DNA of 64,000 nt, taken from positions 1 through 64,000 of the forward strand of contig JAVEQI010000014.1 in the NCBI GenBank assembly GCA_034007745.1, given 5' to 3'. The position numbers were made by a program, and so were the translations under genes. Within the stretch, counting starts at the first letter, position 1. Each line of letters opens with the position of its first letter. This DNA is from Desulforapulum sp034007745 (GTDB lineage: Bacteria > Desulfobacterota > Desulfobacteria > Desulfobacterales > Desulfobacteraceae). Below, in pieces: positions 27,261 to 36,719 of this stretch. The notes under the pieces are model-generated. The model saw only the letters and a program-made list of their open reading frames with translations, had not been told where the DNA came from and did no database searches.

Positions 27261-29068
27261 AGACCGGATCAAACCGCCTGCGGCCGCCGGAGCCAGGACA
27301 AGAACAGGCCCTTGCCAATGGTCGGGATCTGGGGCTGGTGAAGCGGTTTTTTCCCTATGCCGCAAAGAGCTGGCGGATGATTCTTATCTCCGTTGGCCTG
27401 ATGCTCGTTCTTTCCCTGCTTGATCTTGCCGTTCCCTATATTACGAAAATGGCGGTGGATCTCTACATCGTTCCGGTGGACGGGCAGCAGGCGACCGAGG
27501 AGTTTCGACTCAAAGGTGCCATGATGGTCGGTGTTGTCCTGGTTCTGCTCTCCCTGGTGCGCTTTGCCGGTGGTTTTTTCCAGATCATGGTGATGGAGCT
27601 CGCAGGTCAGAAAACCATGCACGAGCTTCGCATCGAGCTGTACCGGCATATCCAGAAGCTCCCCATGTCTTTTTTCACGGAAAATACTGTGGGTCGCCTG
27701 TCAACCCGGGTGACCAATGACGTACAGAACATGCAGGAGATGTTCACCACCGTCATCACCTTTGTTATGAGCGATATGTTCACACTGGTGGGGGTCCTCC
27801 TCATTCTTATGTACATGGATTTCAAGCTTGCCCTTGCGGTCATGGTCATCCTTCCCCTTGTGGTCTGGACGACGGCTGCCTTTTCAGGAAGATCAAGGGA
27901 GGTATTCAGGGTGATGCGGATAAAGATCGCAGAGATCAACTCCATGTTTTCCGAGTCCTGCGGCGGTATAAAGGTAATCCAGCTCTTTACGGGCGAAGAT
28001 CGCACCAGCGCCTCCTTTGAACGCCTTAACCACGAGAACTACATTGCCAGCATGAGTCAGATAAAGATCTATGGACTCTTCATGCCGGTTGTGGATCTGT
28101 TCGGTTCCCTGACCCTTGCAGTTGTAATCTTCTACGGCGGAGGTCGGGTGGTGGCCGACCATGTATCGCTGGGTACCCTGGTCGCATTTATCTCCTATAC
28201 CAGGATGTTTTTCCGGCCGGTCCGGGATATAGCTGAAAAGCACAATATCCTTCAGAACGCCCTGGCTTCGGGGGAGAGGATCATTCAGATCCTGGACCGG
28301 GTTGAGGAGGAAGAGACCGGCGGACAGGAGATTGGCGGTATCGACACGGTGGAATTTAAAGATGTCTCGTTTGCCTACTCGCCGGACCAACCCGTGCTTG
28401 AGAATGTAAGCTTTTCAGTCAAGAGCGGTGAGTCCCTTGCGATCATCGGACCCACCGGGTCAGGCAAGACCTCGCTGACCCATCTTCTTATAAAACTCTA
28501 TCCGAAGAATCAGGGTGATATCTTTATCAACAACAGGGACATTGATACCTATTCAACACCGTCCCTGAGGTCAAAAATAGCCCTGATCAGCCAGGACCCC
28601 TATCTCTTTTCCGGAACCATCCGCCAGAACATCATTGCCAGTGGAAGTTCCATGGACGAAGAGGAGTTCACAAGGATACTGGAATTCTCCCATTTAAAAG
28701 CGGTTGTGGACAACCTTCCCAACGGTGCAGACACCAGGGTGGGGCAGGGGGGAACCCTTCTTTCCAGCGGCGAACGCCAGCTTGTCTCCATCGCAAGGGC
28801 CTTTGCCCTGTGGCCGGATTTGATCGTGTTTGACGAGGCTGCATCCCATGTGGACACGGAATCCGAAGAGAAGATAAGGCTCGCAACGGCCAGGCTCAAG
28901 GAGAACAGGATCTCCATCACCATTGCCCATCGCCTGCGGTCGGCAGTTACCGCCGATCGTATCATCGTGCTCAGGCAGGGCCGGATAACCGAAATGGGTC
29001 ACCATGATGCGCTGATGAAAAAAAGAGGGTATTACTATCGTCTCCACACCATGGAGCAGATGGGGTGA
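27257..29068 (+). CDS. Heterodimeric ABC exporter, half-transporter with catalytic ATP site
   Basis: 603 aa. A charged N-terminal tail of about 35 residues precedes the membrane domain and an ATPase domain with Walker A GPTGSGKTS and Walker B LIVFDEA (catalytic Glu kept). The signature is LSSGER instead of LSGGQ, so the degenerate composite site uses this signature and the Walker motifs of the partner. It is coupled to the preceding gene by a 4-base overlap and acts at the inner membrane. Confidence 0.88.
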   Translation: MKTGSNRLRPPEPGQEQALANGRDLGLVKRFFPYAAKSWRMILISVGLMLVLSLLDLAVPYITKMAVDLYIVPVDGQQATEEFRLKGAMMVGVVLVLLSLVRFAGGFFQIMVMELAGQKTMHELRIELYRHIQKLPMSFFTENTVGRLSTRVTNDVQNMQEMFTTVITFVMSDMFTLVGVLLILMYMDFKLALAVMVILPLVVWTTAAFSGRSREVFRVMRIKIAEINSMFSESCGGIKVIQLFTGEDRTSASFERLNHENYIASMSQIKIYGLFMPVVDLFGSLTLAVVIFYGGGRVVADHVSLGTLVAFISYTRMFFRPVRDIAEKHNILQNALASGERIIQILDRVEEEETGGQEIGGIDTVEFKDVSFAYSPDQPVLENVSFSVKSGESLAIIGPTGSGKTSLTHLLIKLYPKNQGDIFINNRDIDTYSTPSLRSKIALISQDPYLFSGTIRQNIIASGSSMDEEEFTRILEFSHLKAVVDNLPNGADTRVGQGGTLLSSGERQLVSIARAFALWPDLIVFDEAASHVDTESEEKIRLATARLKENRISITIAHRLRSAVTADRIIVLRQGRITEMGHHDALMKKRGYYYRLHTMEQMG

Positions 29069-29111
29069 TTCCGGTCGCACCTTTTTAACTAAGATCGTAA
29101 AGAGGAGCAGA

Positions 29112-30884
29112 TCATTTCTTCTTTCTATTGCTTGTTTTTCTATTGTACGGTCGTTTTGCACCCGTTTTTTTATTGTCTGTTCGTCTACTATCTTGTCGCA
29201 TAGGGGTTGTGAGAATGTTTTTTTGGGTTTCCTTTGCCGAAAGATTACGCTCAACAAAGATCGGTCTGCCTGAAAAGGGATCTTTTTGCGTGTAGTACAT
29301 AAGCGTTGAAAAGGTCGATGGCGTGGGGGTAAAAATCTGGGTCTGTTCGGGATTGATCTTAAGGATCGTGGAACAGAACTCTTTTAATCGTTTCATCTCC
29401 TCCATGGTGGACCCGGGGTGTGCTGCAATGAGATAGTAGGTTAAAAATTGTTGTTTCCCGCTCTCTTTGGACAGCCTGTCAAACTTTTCCTTGAACAGTT
29501 TAAGCGTTGCTGAGTCAGGTTTTCCCATGAGTTCCAGGATCTTTGTCTCCGTGTGCTCAGGGGCGATTTTCATCTGGCCAGACACGTGGTCGTCCACAAT
29601 GGTTTTTAAATATGCCGTGCCATGGTTTTGATCTGCAAAAATAAGGTCTGGCCGGATTCCCGAACCGATGAACACCTTTCTGACGCCAGGAATTTTGCGG
29701 ATAGCGCCTAAAAGCTCGATCTGGCAGCTATGATCAGGTTTCAGGCTTTTGCACACCTTGGGAAAGAGGCAGCGCCTGTCCGGGCAGGCACCCCTGTCGA
29801 GTTTTTTGGCGCACTCAAATCCATACATGTTTGCGGTCGGGCCGCCCACATCGCTGATTATCCCCTTGAAGTCGGGGTGGCGGGTAAGGGCCTTGGCCTC
29901 GCTGATGATGGATTCTTTGCTTCGCCATCCAACGGTCCTTGTCTCATGCACGGCAATGGCGCAGAAGTTACACTCACCATAACATCCCCGGTGGGTGGGG
30001 ATGGAAAACCTTATGGTGTCAAGGGCTTTGACCCGTCCGTCCCGGGTGTAAAAGGGATGGGCTTCACGTTCAAATTCAAGGTCGTAAACGGCGTCCATCT
30101 CCAGGGTTGTAAGGGTTTGCTGGGGCGGATTTTGAATAAGAAATCGATCTGCGTGGCCCTGGGCAAGACCCCTGGCCGTGACAGGGTCATTGTTGGCATA
30201 AAACAGGCAGAATGCGTCGGCAAAGGAACCTTTGTCTGCAAAGCTCTCTTCAAACGAGGGAAGCTGGATATAATCCTGGGGAACGGTCTTTGATATATAG
30301 CAGAGCCCCCGAATGGCGGTAATATCCAAATTCTGGTCTAAGGCCCTTGCAAGTTCTGTCACCGTTGTCTCGGCCATGCCATAGACAAGGATGTCAGCCT
30401 TGGAGTCAAACAGAATGGATCTGCGAACCTTGTTCGTCCAGAAGTCAAAGTGGGCCACTCGCCTCAGGCTTGCCTCGATGCCTCCGATGATTATGGGGCA
30501 GGTCTCCTTGAAGTATCTGCGCACTAGGTTGGTGTAGGCGATGACGGCCCTGTCCGGCCGGCGGTTGTTATTTCCACCGGGAGTGTAGTCGTCGTTTTTC
30601 CGCCATTTTTTTGTGGCTGTATAGTTTGCCACCATGGAATCCACAGAACCGGATGTTACACCCCAGAAAAGCCTTGGCTCGCCAAGCCTACGGATGTCAA
30701 CATCTTTTTTGATGTCCGGCTGGGCGATCACTCCGACCTTGAATCCTTGTTTGATCAGGAGCTTCCCAAGCAGTGCTACACCGGTATACGGCGAATCGAT
30801 ATAGGTATCGCCTGTGACAAAGATGATATCAAGCCGGTCCCAGCCAAGCCTGTCCATCTCATCGTGGGTTGTTGGCAGGAACAT
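29112..30884 (-). CDS. ygiQ: YgiQ-family radical SAM protein
   Basis: 590 aa. An N-terminal B12-like/UPF0313 domain starts RLDIIFVTGDTYIDSPYTGV. The radical SAM cluster motif C301-x3-C305-x2-C308 is in RGCYGECNFCAI. The C-terminal tail is basic and low complexity. This is somewhat shorter than E. coli YgiQ. The reaction of this family is not established. It is 3 bases downstream of the yjgA-like gene and probably co-transcribed with it. Confidence 0.9.
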   Translation of the reverse strand: MFLPTTHDEMDRLGWDRLDIIFVTGDTYIDSPYTGVALLGKLLIKQGFKVGVIAQPDIKKDVDIRRLGEPRLFWGVTSGSVDSMVANYTATKKWRKNDDYTPGGNNNRRPDRAVIAYTNLVRRYFKETCPIIIGGIEASLRRVAHFDFWTNKVRRSILFDSKADILVYGMAETTVTELARALDQNLDITAIRGLCYISKTVPQDYIQLPSFEESFADKGSFADAFCLFYANNDPVTARGLAQGHADRFLIQNPPQQTLTTLEMDAVYDLEFEREAHPFYTRDGRVKALDTIRFSIPTHRGCYGECNFCAIAVHETRTVGWRSKESIISEAKALTRHPDFKGIISDVGGPTANMYGFECAKKLDRGACPDRRCLFPKVCKSLKPDHSCQIELLGAIRKIPGVRKVFIGSGIRPDLIFADQNHGTAYLKTIVDDHVSGQMKIAPEHTETKILELMGKPDSATLKLFKEKFDRLSKESGKQQFLTYYLIAAHPGSTMEEMKRLKEFCSTILKINPEQTQIFTPTPSTFSTLMYYTQKDPFSGRPIFVERNLSAKETQKNILTTPMRQDSRRTDNKKTGAKRPYNRKTSNRKKK

Positions 30885-30886
30885 GG

Positions 30887-31408
30887 TTATTTGTTCCGGG
30901 CTTCCAGGATTTCTCTGATGTACTTGAACAGCAGCCGAAAGGATTTCGGCGGTTTTTTTGCAGCAATCTCCTGGTTTGCATTTCTGATGAGCTGGCGCAG
31001 GCGCTGGCGGTCGGCCCTGGGGTTCTCGTCTAAAAAAGTCTCGATCCGGGAATCATCACCTTTCATCAACTCGTTTCTGACCTCTTCCATGGCCTTAAAT
31101 CTTGAACTTGCAACGGCCCGGGCCATGGAGATTCTGTCAATTGCCGTAACAATGGTTTCAGGATCGATGGTCCGCATGATCGAACCGATATATTGAAGCT
31201 GCCTGCGTTTTGCCCCGTGTCGGGTGATGGTCTTGGCAAACAAAACCTCTTTTTTCAGGGCGTCTGGAATCTCCATTGAATTGATCTGTTCAACTGGGAG
31301 GTCCAGGAGCCTTTCCCCAAGGCGCTGAAGGGCTTCAACCTCGAGTTTAGCCTTAGTCCTGCTTTTTTTCTCTTCTCCCTGATCTTGTCCTTTTCTATCC
31401 CGATCCAT
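30887..31408 (-). CDS. yjgA: YjgA/DarP-family ribosome biogenesis factor (DUF615)
   Basis: 173 aa, highly charged and helical. It has the DUF615 pattern KLEVEALQRLGERLLDLP, then RHGAKRRQLQYIGSIMR and the C-terminal RQRLRQLIRNANQE. In E. coli the homologue (DarP) associates with 50S precursors. It is followed closely by the YgiQ-family gene. Confidence 0.88.
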   Translation of the reverse strand: MDRDRKGQDQGEEKKSRTKAKLEVEALQRLGERLLDLPVEQINSMEIPDALKKEVLFAKTITRHGAKRRQLQYIGSIMRTIDPETIVTAIDRISMARAVASSRFKAMEEVRNELMKGDDSRIETFLDENPRADRQRLRQLIRNANQEIAAKKPPKSFRLLFKYIREILEARNK

Positions 31409-31522
31409 CTGCTATCCCGTCTTTTGAGGTCGATGTTTTGTTGAAAACTTATAATTATACACTAAAAAAACGAAACTACAATCTTCGAATCGTCATTTCC
31501 AGCAATGTAAGAGAGAATACCC

Positions 31523-31562
31523 TTCTAATTTTGATTTTACAATTTACATTATACCTAAAAGT
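31523..31562. repeat. Family A repeat fragment
   Basis: TTCTAATTTTGATTTTACA followed by an AT-rich stretch shares the conserved family A end. Only one arm is recognisable. It lies in the leader of the TatT-type TRAP operon. Confidence 0.4.
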
Positions 31563-31679
31563 TGCAAGCGTTAGATGGCTGGATATGCAAGACGCCGGTC
31601 ATGGAGCTGTAATACGAAAATTCCAGCGTTTGTGTGTTTTTTGTTGACTCAGATTTCAACCATGGGTATGACTCATACT

Positions 31680-32546
31680 ATGAAACATTTTTTAACTCTT
31701 TCGAAATTTTTATTGGTCGTTTTTCTGCCTTTGATCACGGGTCTTGGGGCCGGATGCGGTACCATTACGGGAAACCTTGCCGCAAGTCTCTCTGCCGCCA
31801 TTGGTCAAAACAACGACCTTGAGACAATCAGGCAGGGCGGGCCTGCCTATCTGATCATGGTGGATGCCTTTGTGATGGATGATCCAACAAATCCTGCTCT
31901 TCTTACATCTGCGGCAAACCTCTATTCCACCTATTCAGATGTTTTTGTTGAAGACACGGACAGGGCGATTCGCCTAACTGACAGGGCCCTTGGCTACGGA
32001 TTAAGGGCGGTGTGCGAGAAGAACAAGGATCTTTGTGGTTTGGACATGATGGATTTTCAGACCTTTGACCGAACACTCAAGGATGCCGATCTTTCAGATG
32101 TGTCGGAGCTTTACACCCTTGGCGCATCCTGGGCCGGGTGGATAAAGGCCAGGAGCGACAGCATCAAGGCTCTTGCCCAGATTCCAATGGTTAAGGGTAT
32201 CATGGAGCGGGTCGTTGAGCTTGACGAGAAGCATCAGAATGGTGCGGCTCACCTCTACCTTGGTACCCTTGCCATGATTCTGCCCCAGATTTTAGGGGGA
32301 GAACCGGATGTCGCAAGACTTCATTTTGAAAGGGGGGTCTTGCTTGCCGGAACAAAAAATTCCATGGCCAGGGTTCTGTATGCCAAAAATTATGCAAGGC
32401 CCATGTTTGACAGGGATCTCCACGACCGGTTGTTGAACGAGGTTCTATCCAGACCCGTTGAACCCGGGGACGACAGCCTGGTAAATACCCTTGCCAGGAA
32501 CGAGGCGGCGATTCTTCTAGAAACCGGCGACGATTATTTCCAATAA
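31680..32546 (+). CDS. TatT-family lipoprotein of a TRAP transporter
   Basis: 288 aa from the ATG at 31680, chosen because it gives a clean lipoprotein signal ending GLGAGC. No good SD is visible and nearby in-frame ATGs at 31662 and 31668 are possible. The mature part is helical with TPR-like repeats, including RAIRLTDRALGYGLRAVCEK and AAHLYLGTLAMILPQILGGE. This matches the TatT (T component) family found beside DctP proteins in TPAT systems such as that of Treponema. Family knowledge suggests hydrophobic ligands. The three other TRAP genes follow directly. Confidence 0.82.
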   Translation: MKHFLTLSKFLLVVFLPLITGLGAGCGTITGNLAASLSAAIGQNNDLETIRQGGPAYLIMVDAFVMDDPTNPALLTSAANLYSTYSDVFVEDTDRAIRLTDRALGYGLRAVCEKNKDLCGLDMMDFQTFDRTLKDADLSDVSELYTLGASWAGWIKARSDSIKALAQIPMVKGIMERVVELDEKHQNGAAHLYLGTLAMILPQILGGEPDVARLHFERGVLLAGTKNSMARVLYAKNYARPMFDRDLHDRLLNEVLSRPVEPGDDSLVNTLARNEAAILLETGDDYFQ

Positions 32547-32581
32547 AAAAAATCAGTTGAAATATGGAGAAAATGTAAATT

Positions 32582-33583
32582 ATGACTCTTCGAACATCCC
32601 TTGTTATACTTCTGTTCATCTTGACACTTGGTTTTACCCCTGCCAATGCTACCACTGTATTTAAGATCGCAACCCTGGCCCCTGAGGGGGCGTTTGAGGT
32701 GGTTCAGATGCAGGCGGCGGCAATTGATATCGCAAAAGCCACCGACGGCCGGGTGAAGTTCAAGTTTTTCACAGGAGGGGTCATGGGCAACGACCAGGGG
32801 GTCTTAAGAAAGATCCGCATCAACCAGCTCCAGGGTGGGGCACTCTCTTCTGGCAGCCTCTCGACCTATTACCCGGACAGCCAGGTATATAGCCTCCCCT
32901 TTGTGTTTCGATCCTTTGACGAGGTCGATTATGTGAGAAAACAGATGGACGATAGCTTGATCAAGGGGTATGAGGATGTTGGATTTATTGTGTTCGGCCT
33001 TGCCGAGGGGGGATTTGCCCGCATCATGTCCAACACCCCGATTTTAACGGTTGCCGACCTTCAGCAGCGAAAGGTGTGGATACCTGAAAACGATGCGGCG
33101 GCCCTTGAGGCGGTAAAGGCCTTTGATGTGAGCCCCATTACCCTTTCCGTGGCCGATGTGAGGACCGCTCTCCAGACCGGCCTCCTTGATACGGTGGCCA
33201 TCCCACCCTCCTACGCCATTCTTCTTCACTGGCACACCCAGGTTCGTTATATAACCGAGATCCCTCTGATCTATACCAACGGTCTTTTGGCCATTGAAAA
33301 ACGAGCCTTCTCAAAGCTGTCTTCCCCAGACGGACAGATTGTTAAATCCAGGATGGCCGAGGCGTTTACCCAAATCGACAGGCACAACCGCAATCAGAAT
33401 ATCGAAGCCGTCGAGGTGTTAAAAGAGATGGGGCTCACCTTTGTAGTCCCCGATGCCAATGCCCATGACACCTGGCTGCAACGATCGTTGATCGTTCCCC
33501 AGAGCCTGGTTGACAAGGGGGTTCTTTCCAGGCAGATAGTTGACACCCTGAACCTCCACCTCTCAACCTTCAGATCGCGGTAA
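32582..33583 (+). CDS. TRAP transporter substrate-binding protein (DctP/TatP type)
   Basis: 333 aa. A signal peptide ends near ANA-TTVFKIATLAPEG. The DctP fold includes the MGNDQGVLRKIRINQLQGGA and VWIPENDAAALEAVKAF segments. The ligand-clamping Arg of DctP proteins usually lies in the RIMSNTPILTVADL region, and an Arg is present there. SD GGAG precedes the ATG. It is the periplasmic receptor of the TatT-type system, and the ligand is unknown. Confidence 0.88.
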   Translation: MTLRTSLVILLFILTLGFTPANATTVFKIATLAPEGAFEVVQMQAAAIDIAKATDGRVKFKFFTGGVMGNDQGVLRKIRINQLQGGALSSGSLSTYYPDSQVYSLPFVFRSFDEVDYVRKQMDDSLIKGYEDVGFIVFGLAEGGFARIMSNTPILTVADLQQRKVWIPENDAAALEAVKAFDVSPITLSVADVRTALQTGLLDTVAIPPSYAILLHWHTQVRYITEIPLIYTNGLLAIEKRAFSKLSSPDGQIVKSRMAEAFTQIDRHNRNQNIEAVEVLKEMGLTFVVPDANAHDTWLQRSLIVPQSLVDKGVLSRQIVDTLNLHLSTFRSR

Positions 33584-33587
33584 AGTC

Positions 33588-34076
33588 ATGGGGTTTACGA
33601 GAATTATGAGGATACTGCACCGCCTGGAGGATCTGACCCTGGTCCTTCTCCTGTCGACCATGATTGTGACGGCGGTTCTCCAGATAGTTCTTCGCAACAC
33701 CACGGGATCTGCCCTTGTGTGGGGAGACACCCTTGTGAGGATTCTGGTCCTCTGGGTAGGACTCGTGGGTGCCATGGTGGCCACAAGGCAGAACAAACAC
33801 ATCAATATCGATGTGGTGACCCGCCACCTCTCGCCGGATGCGGCAAGGGCGGTAAACGGAATCACCTTTCTGTCTGCATTCCTCATCTGCCTTGTAACGG
33901 CATGGTACAGCCTTTTGTTTGTTAGAATGGAGTTTGACTTTACGACTCCTGCCTTTGCAAATGTCCCCACCTGGGCCTGTCAGACGATTATCCCGGCGGC
34001 GTTTCTGGTCATGGCCCTTCGATGTCTGGGGCTCGCCGTACGTTCGTTTACCTCTCCCCCGGAATCCGTGTCTTGA
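33588..34076 (+). CDS. TRAP transporter small membrane subunit (DctQ type)
   Basis: 162 aa with four membrane helices and the DctQ pattern LQIVLRNTTGSALVWGDTLV, then RILVLWVGLVGAMVATRQNK and HINIDVVTRHL. It starts 4 bases after the binding-protein gene. It pairs with the large subunit encoded next, whose start lies inside or at its end. Confidence 0.88.
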   Translation: MGFTRIMRILHRLEDLTLVLLLSTMIVTAVLQIVLRNTTGSALVWGDTLVRILVLWVGLVGAMVATRQNKHINIDVVTRHLSPDAARAVNGITFLSAFLICLVTAWYSLLFVRMEFDFTTPAFANVPTWACQTIIPAAFLVMALRCLGLAVRSFTSPPESVS

Positions 34077-35350
34077 CAGCTTTCATTCTCATAGCAGTAA
34101 TAACCCTCTCTGCCCTTTTGGGGATGCCTCTTTTTGCGGTTATTCTAGCTGCTGCCTGTGCTGGGTTTTACTTAACCGGCATTGATCTTTCAGCCATTGC
34201 CATTGAGATCTACAGGCTGACCGACACTCCGGTTATGTCTGCCTTGCCCCTGTTCACCGTTGCAGGCTATTTTCTTGCAGAGAGCAACACCTCAAAACGT
34301 CTGGTGCGTCTATCCAGCGCCTTTCTCGGGTGGATGCCGGGAGGCCTTGCCGTGGTGAGCTTTGTCACCTGTGCCGTTTTTACGGCCTTTACAGGGGCTT
34401 CAGGCGTCACCATCGTGGCCGTGGGGGCGCTGCTGTTTCCGGCCCTGACCCGTGCCCGCTACAGTGAAAAGTTCAGTCTTGGCCTTGTGACCACCTCGGG
34501 CAGCCTGGGGCTTTTGCTGCCCCCCTCCCTTCCCCTTATCCTCTATGGTATTGTGGCCCAGCAGATGGGCTCAAACGTCGAGATTGAGGACCTCTTTCTG
34601 GCGGGAATTCTTCCTGCAATTCTGATGATCGTCCTCCTTTCTGTGTGGAGCGTCTGGGCAACCCGGGACAGGGTCGTTCACCTGGAGCCTTTTTCCGGCA
34701 AAGAGGCCTGGGTTGCGGTCAAGGCGGCAGCCTGGGAGATTCCCCTCCCCCTGTTTCTCGTTGCAGGTATCTATGGCGGTTATTTTGCCGTTTCAGAGGC
34801 TGCGGCTGTTGTGGCCCTCTATGTTTTTATAGTCGAGGTCTTTATATACAGGGAGGTTCCCCTTGCCCGTGTCCCGGCGGTCATCAGGGACGCCATGGTC
34901 ATGGTGGGAGGGATACTTCTCATCCTGGGCGTGAGCCTTGCCTTTACAAATTTCCTGGTGGACGCCGAAGTCCCGACCCGTCTTTTTACCCTTATTCAGA
35001 GCAAGATTGCAGGAAAACTAACCTTTCTGATTCTTCTGAACCTGATCCTTCTGGCCCTTGGCGCCATCCTCGATATCTTTTCCGCCATCGTTATCATGGT
35101 GCCGCTTCTTCTGCCCATTGCCCAGAGCTACGGCATAGATCCCGTTCACCTTGGCATCATCTTTCTTGCCAACATGCAGATAGGCTACTTTACCCCGCCC
35201 GTGGGCATGAATCTTTTCATCGCATCCTATAGGTTTGAACGGCCCGTGACCGAGATCTACGCCTCGGCCGTGCCGTTCATGTTTGTCATGCTTCTGGCGC
35301 TGTTGATTATCACCTATGTTCCGGCCTTGAGCCTGATCTTTCTTTCCTAG
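34022..35350 (+). CDS. TRAP transporter large permease subunit (DctM type)
   Basis: 442 aa with about 12 membrane helices. DctM motifs include GASGVTIVAVGALLFPAL, LLLPPSLPLILYGI and IGYFTPPVGMNLFIAS. The ATG at 34022 overlaps dctQ by 55 bases. A TTG at 34073 that overlaps the dctQ stop (TTGA) is an equally plausible coupled start and would remove 17 poorly conserved residues. It forms the ion-driven channel with DctQ. Confidence 0.88.
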   Translation: MSGARRTFVYLSPGIRVLTAFILIAVITLSALLGMPLFAVILAAACAGFYLTGIDLSAIAIEIYRLTDTPVMSALPLFTVAGYFLAESNTSKRLVRLSSAFLGWMPGGLAVVSFVTCAVFTAFTGASGVTIVAVGALLFPALTRARYSEKFSLGLVTTSGSLGLLLPPSLPLILYGIVAQQMGSNVEIEDLFLAGILPAILMIVLLSVWSVWATRDRVVHLEPFSGKEAWVAVKAAAWEIPLPLFLVAGIYGGYFAVSEAAAVVALYVFIVEVFIYREVPLARVPAVIRDAMVMVGGILLILGVSLAFTNFLVDAEVPTRLFTLIQSKIAGKLTFLILLNLILLALGAILDIFSAIVIMVPLLLPIAQSYGIDPVHLGIIFLANMQIGYFTPPVGMNLFIASYRFERPVTEIYASAVPFMFVMLLALLIITYVPALSLIFLS

Positions 35351-35360
35351 GAAATATTCC

Positions 35361-36719
35361 ATGTACAGGCATAAAAAAGAGACAGATACAACTGATACAG
35401 GGGTAAGCGGTATCAGGGAGGTATTTACCTATATCAGGCGATACAGGGAAAAGACCTTTGTGCTTAAGATTGAGGACACCCTGATCGACACCCCGCTTTT
35501 CCCCCTGCTCATGAAGGATATCATCCAGCTCCATGACGTCGGCATCAACATTGTCATTGTGCCGGGGATTCGTAAAACCATCGATCAGAAGCTTGACCAG
35601 GCGGGCATTGAAACCCGGTTTGTACAAGGGATTCGCATCACCCCGGCCGAGGCGCTGCCCCTTGTGAAACTTGCCGCAATGGAGGTTACCGAGACCATTA
35701 TATCCCACCTTGGTGCAGGCGGTGCCAACGGCATCATGGGCACCTGGATCAAAGCTCGTTCCCTTGGGGTGAACCGGGGAGTTGATTTTGAGTTTACCGG
35801 GCGTGTGGAAAAGATCCGGTCGGACATTGTTGTAAAGTTGATGTCCCAGGATTTCATACCGGTGTTCTACAACGTGGGGTTTAATTCAACGGGTAAGAGT
35901 TACAATGTCAACTCCAATGAAGTCATCTGCCGTCTGTGCCGGGATCTGGATGTTATCAAGCTCTTCTTCATCGGCCGGGACGGGGGGATTCGTGGTGAAA
36001 ATATAAAGGTACCAGGGGGTGTTGTATCCCAGGCTAACGGTGTTTTTTCCAACCTTGACCTTGCCCAGGTTGATTATATTCTGGAACACAACCAGGACCA
36101 GCTGCCCCGTCACTATCTGGAGTATCTTCAAAATGCCCTTGAAGTGACCCGGCCCGAGAATGGAGTTAACCGGGTTCATATCATCTCCGGGACCCGGGAA
36201 GGGGCTCTGCTTACCGAGGTTTTTTCCAGCACCGGTCTCGGAACCATGATCTACCGCAACGACTATGCGTACATAAGAATGGCAACCCCCGGGGATGTTC
36301 CGGAAATTCTTCTGCTCATGGAAGACTATGTGAAACATGGTAACCTGGTGCTGCGCTCGGAATCCGAGATTAAAGACAGGATCAGCGACTATTATATCTA
36401 TGAGGTGGACCGGGTCATCTACGGCTGCGGTGCCCTTTATCCCCAGGAGGATGACCAGGGTGAGATCGGAGCCATTGCGGTCAACCCCTCGTACAAGTGC
36501 AGGGGGATTGGAAAAAAAATCATGCATTACCTTATCAACCTTGGACAGAAGAGAGGCATGACCCGGATTTTCCTGTTGACCACCCAGACCTCGGACTGGT
36601 TCTATAAGTTTGGTTTTTACCCGGGTACGCCTTTGGCCCTCCCCCCCGGGCGAAAGGTCAGGTATAACAATGAGCGGAACTCACGGGTTCTGCTGCTCGA
36701 TCTCGGGCCCCGTCACTAG
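35361..36719 (+). CDS. argA: N-acetylglutamate synthase (ArgA type: kinase-like plus GNAT domains)
   Basis: 452 aa. Residues 30-290 are an amino-acid-kinase fold like acetylglutamate kinase (FVLKIEDTLIDTPLFPLLM, then VIVPGIRKTIDQKLDQAGIE). Residues 300-452 are a GNAT acetyltransferase with the acetyl-CoA loop CRGIGKK. It makes N-acetylglutamate, the first step of arginine synthesis. SD TAGGAAAT lies upstream. Its 3' end overlaps the convergent synthase gene by 62 bases. It sits 10 bases after the TRAP operon and could be read from it. Confidence 0.88.
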   Translation: MYRHKKETDTTDTGVSGIREVFTYIRRYREKTFVLKIEDTLIDTPLFPLLMKDIIQLHDVGINIVIVPGIRKTIDQKLDQAGIETRFVQGIRITPAEALPLVKLAAMEVTETIISHLGAGGANGIMGTWIKARSLGVNRGVDFEFTGRVEKIRSDIVVKLMSQDFIPVFYNVGFNSTGKSYNVNSNEVICRLCRDLDVIKLFFIGRDGGIRGENIKVPGGVVSQANGVFSNLDLAQVDYILEHNQDQLPRHYLEYLQNALEVTRPENGVNRVHIISGTREGALLTEVFSSTGLGTMIYRNDYAYIRMATPGDVPEILLLMEDYVKHGNLVLRSESEIKDRISDYYIYEVDRVIYGCGALYPQEDDQGEIGAIAVNPSYKCRGIGKKIMHYLINLGQKRGMTRIFLLTTQTSDWFYKFGFYPGTPLALPPGRKVRYNNERNSRVLLLDLGPRH

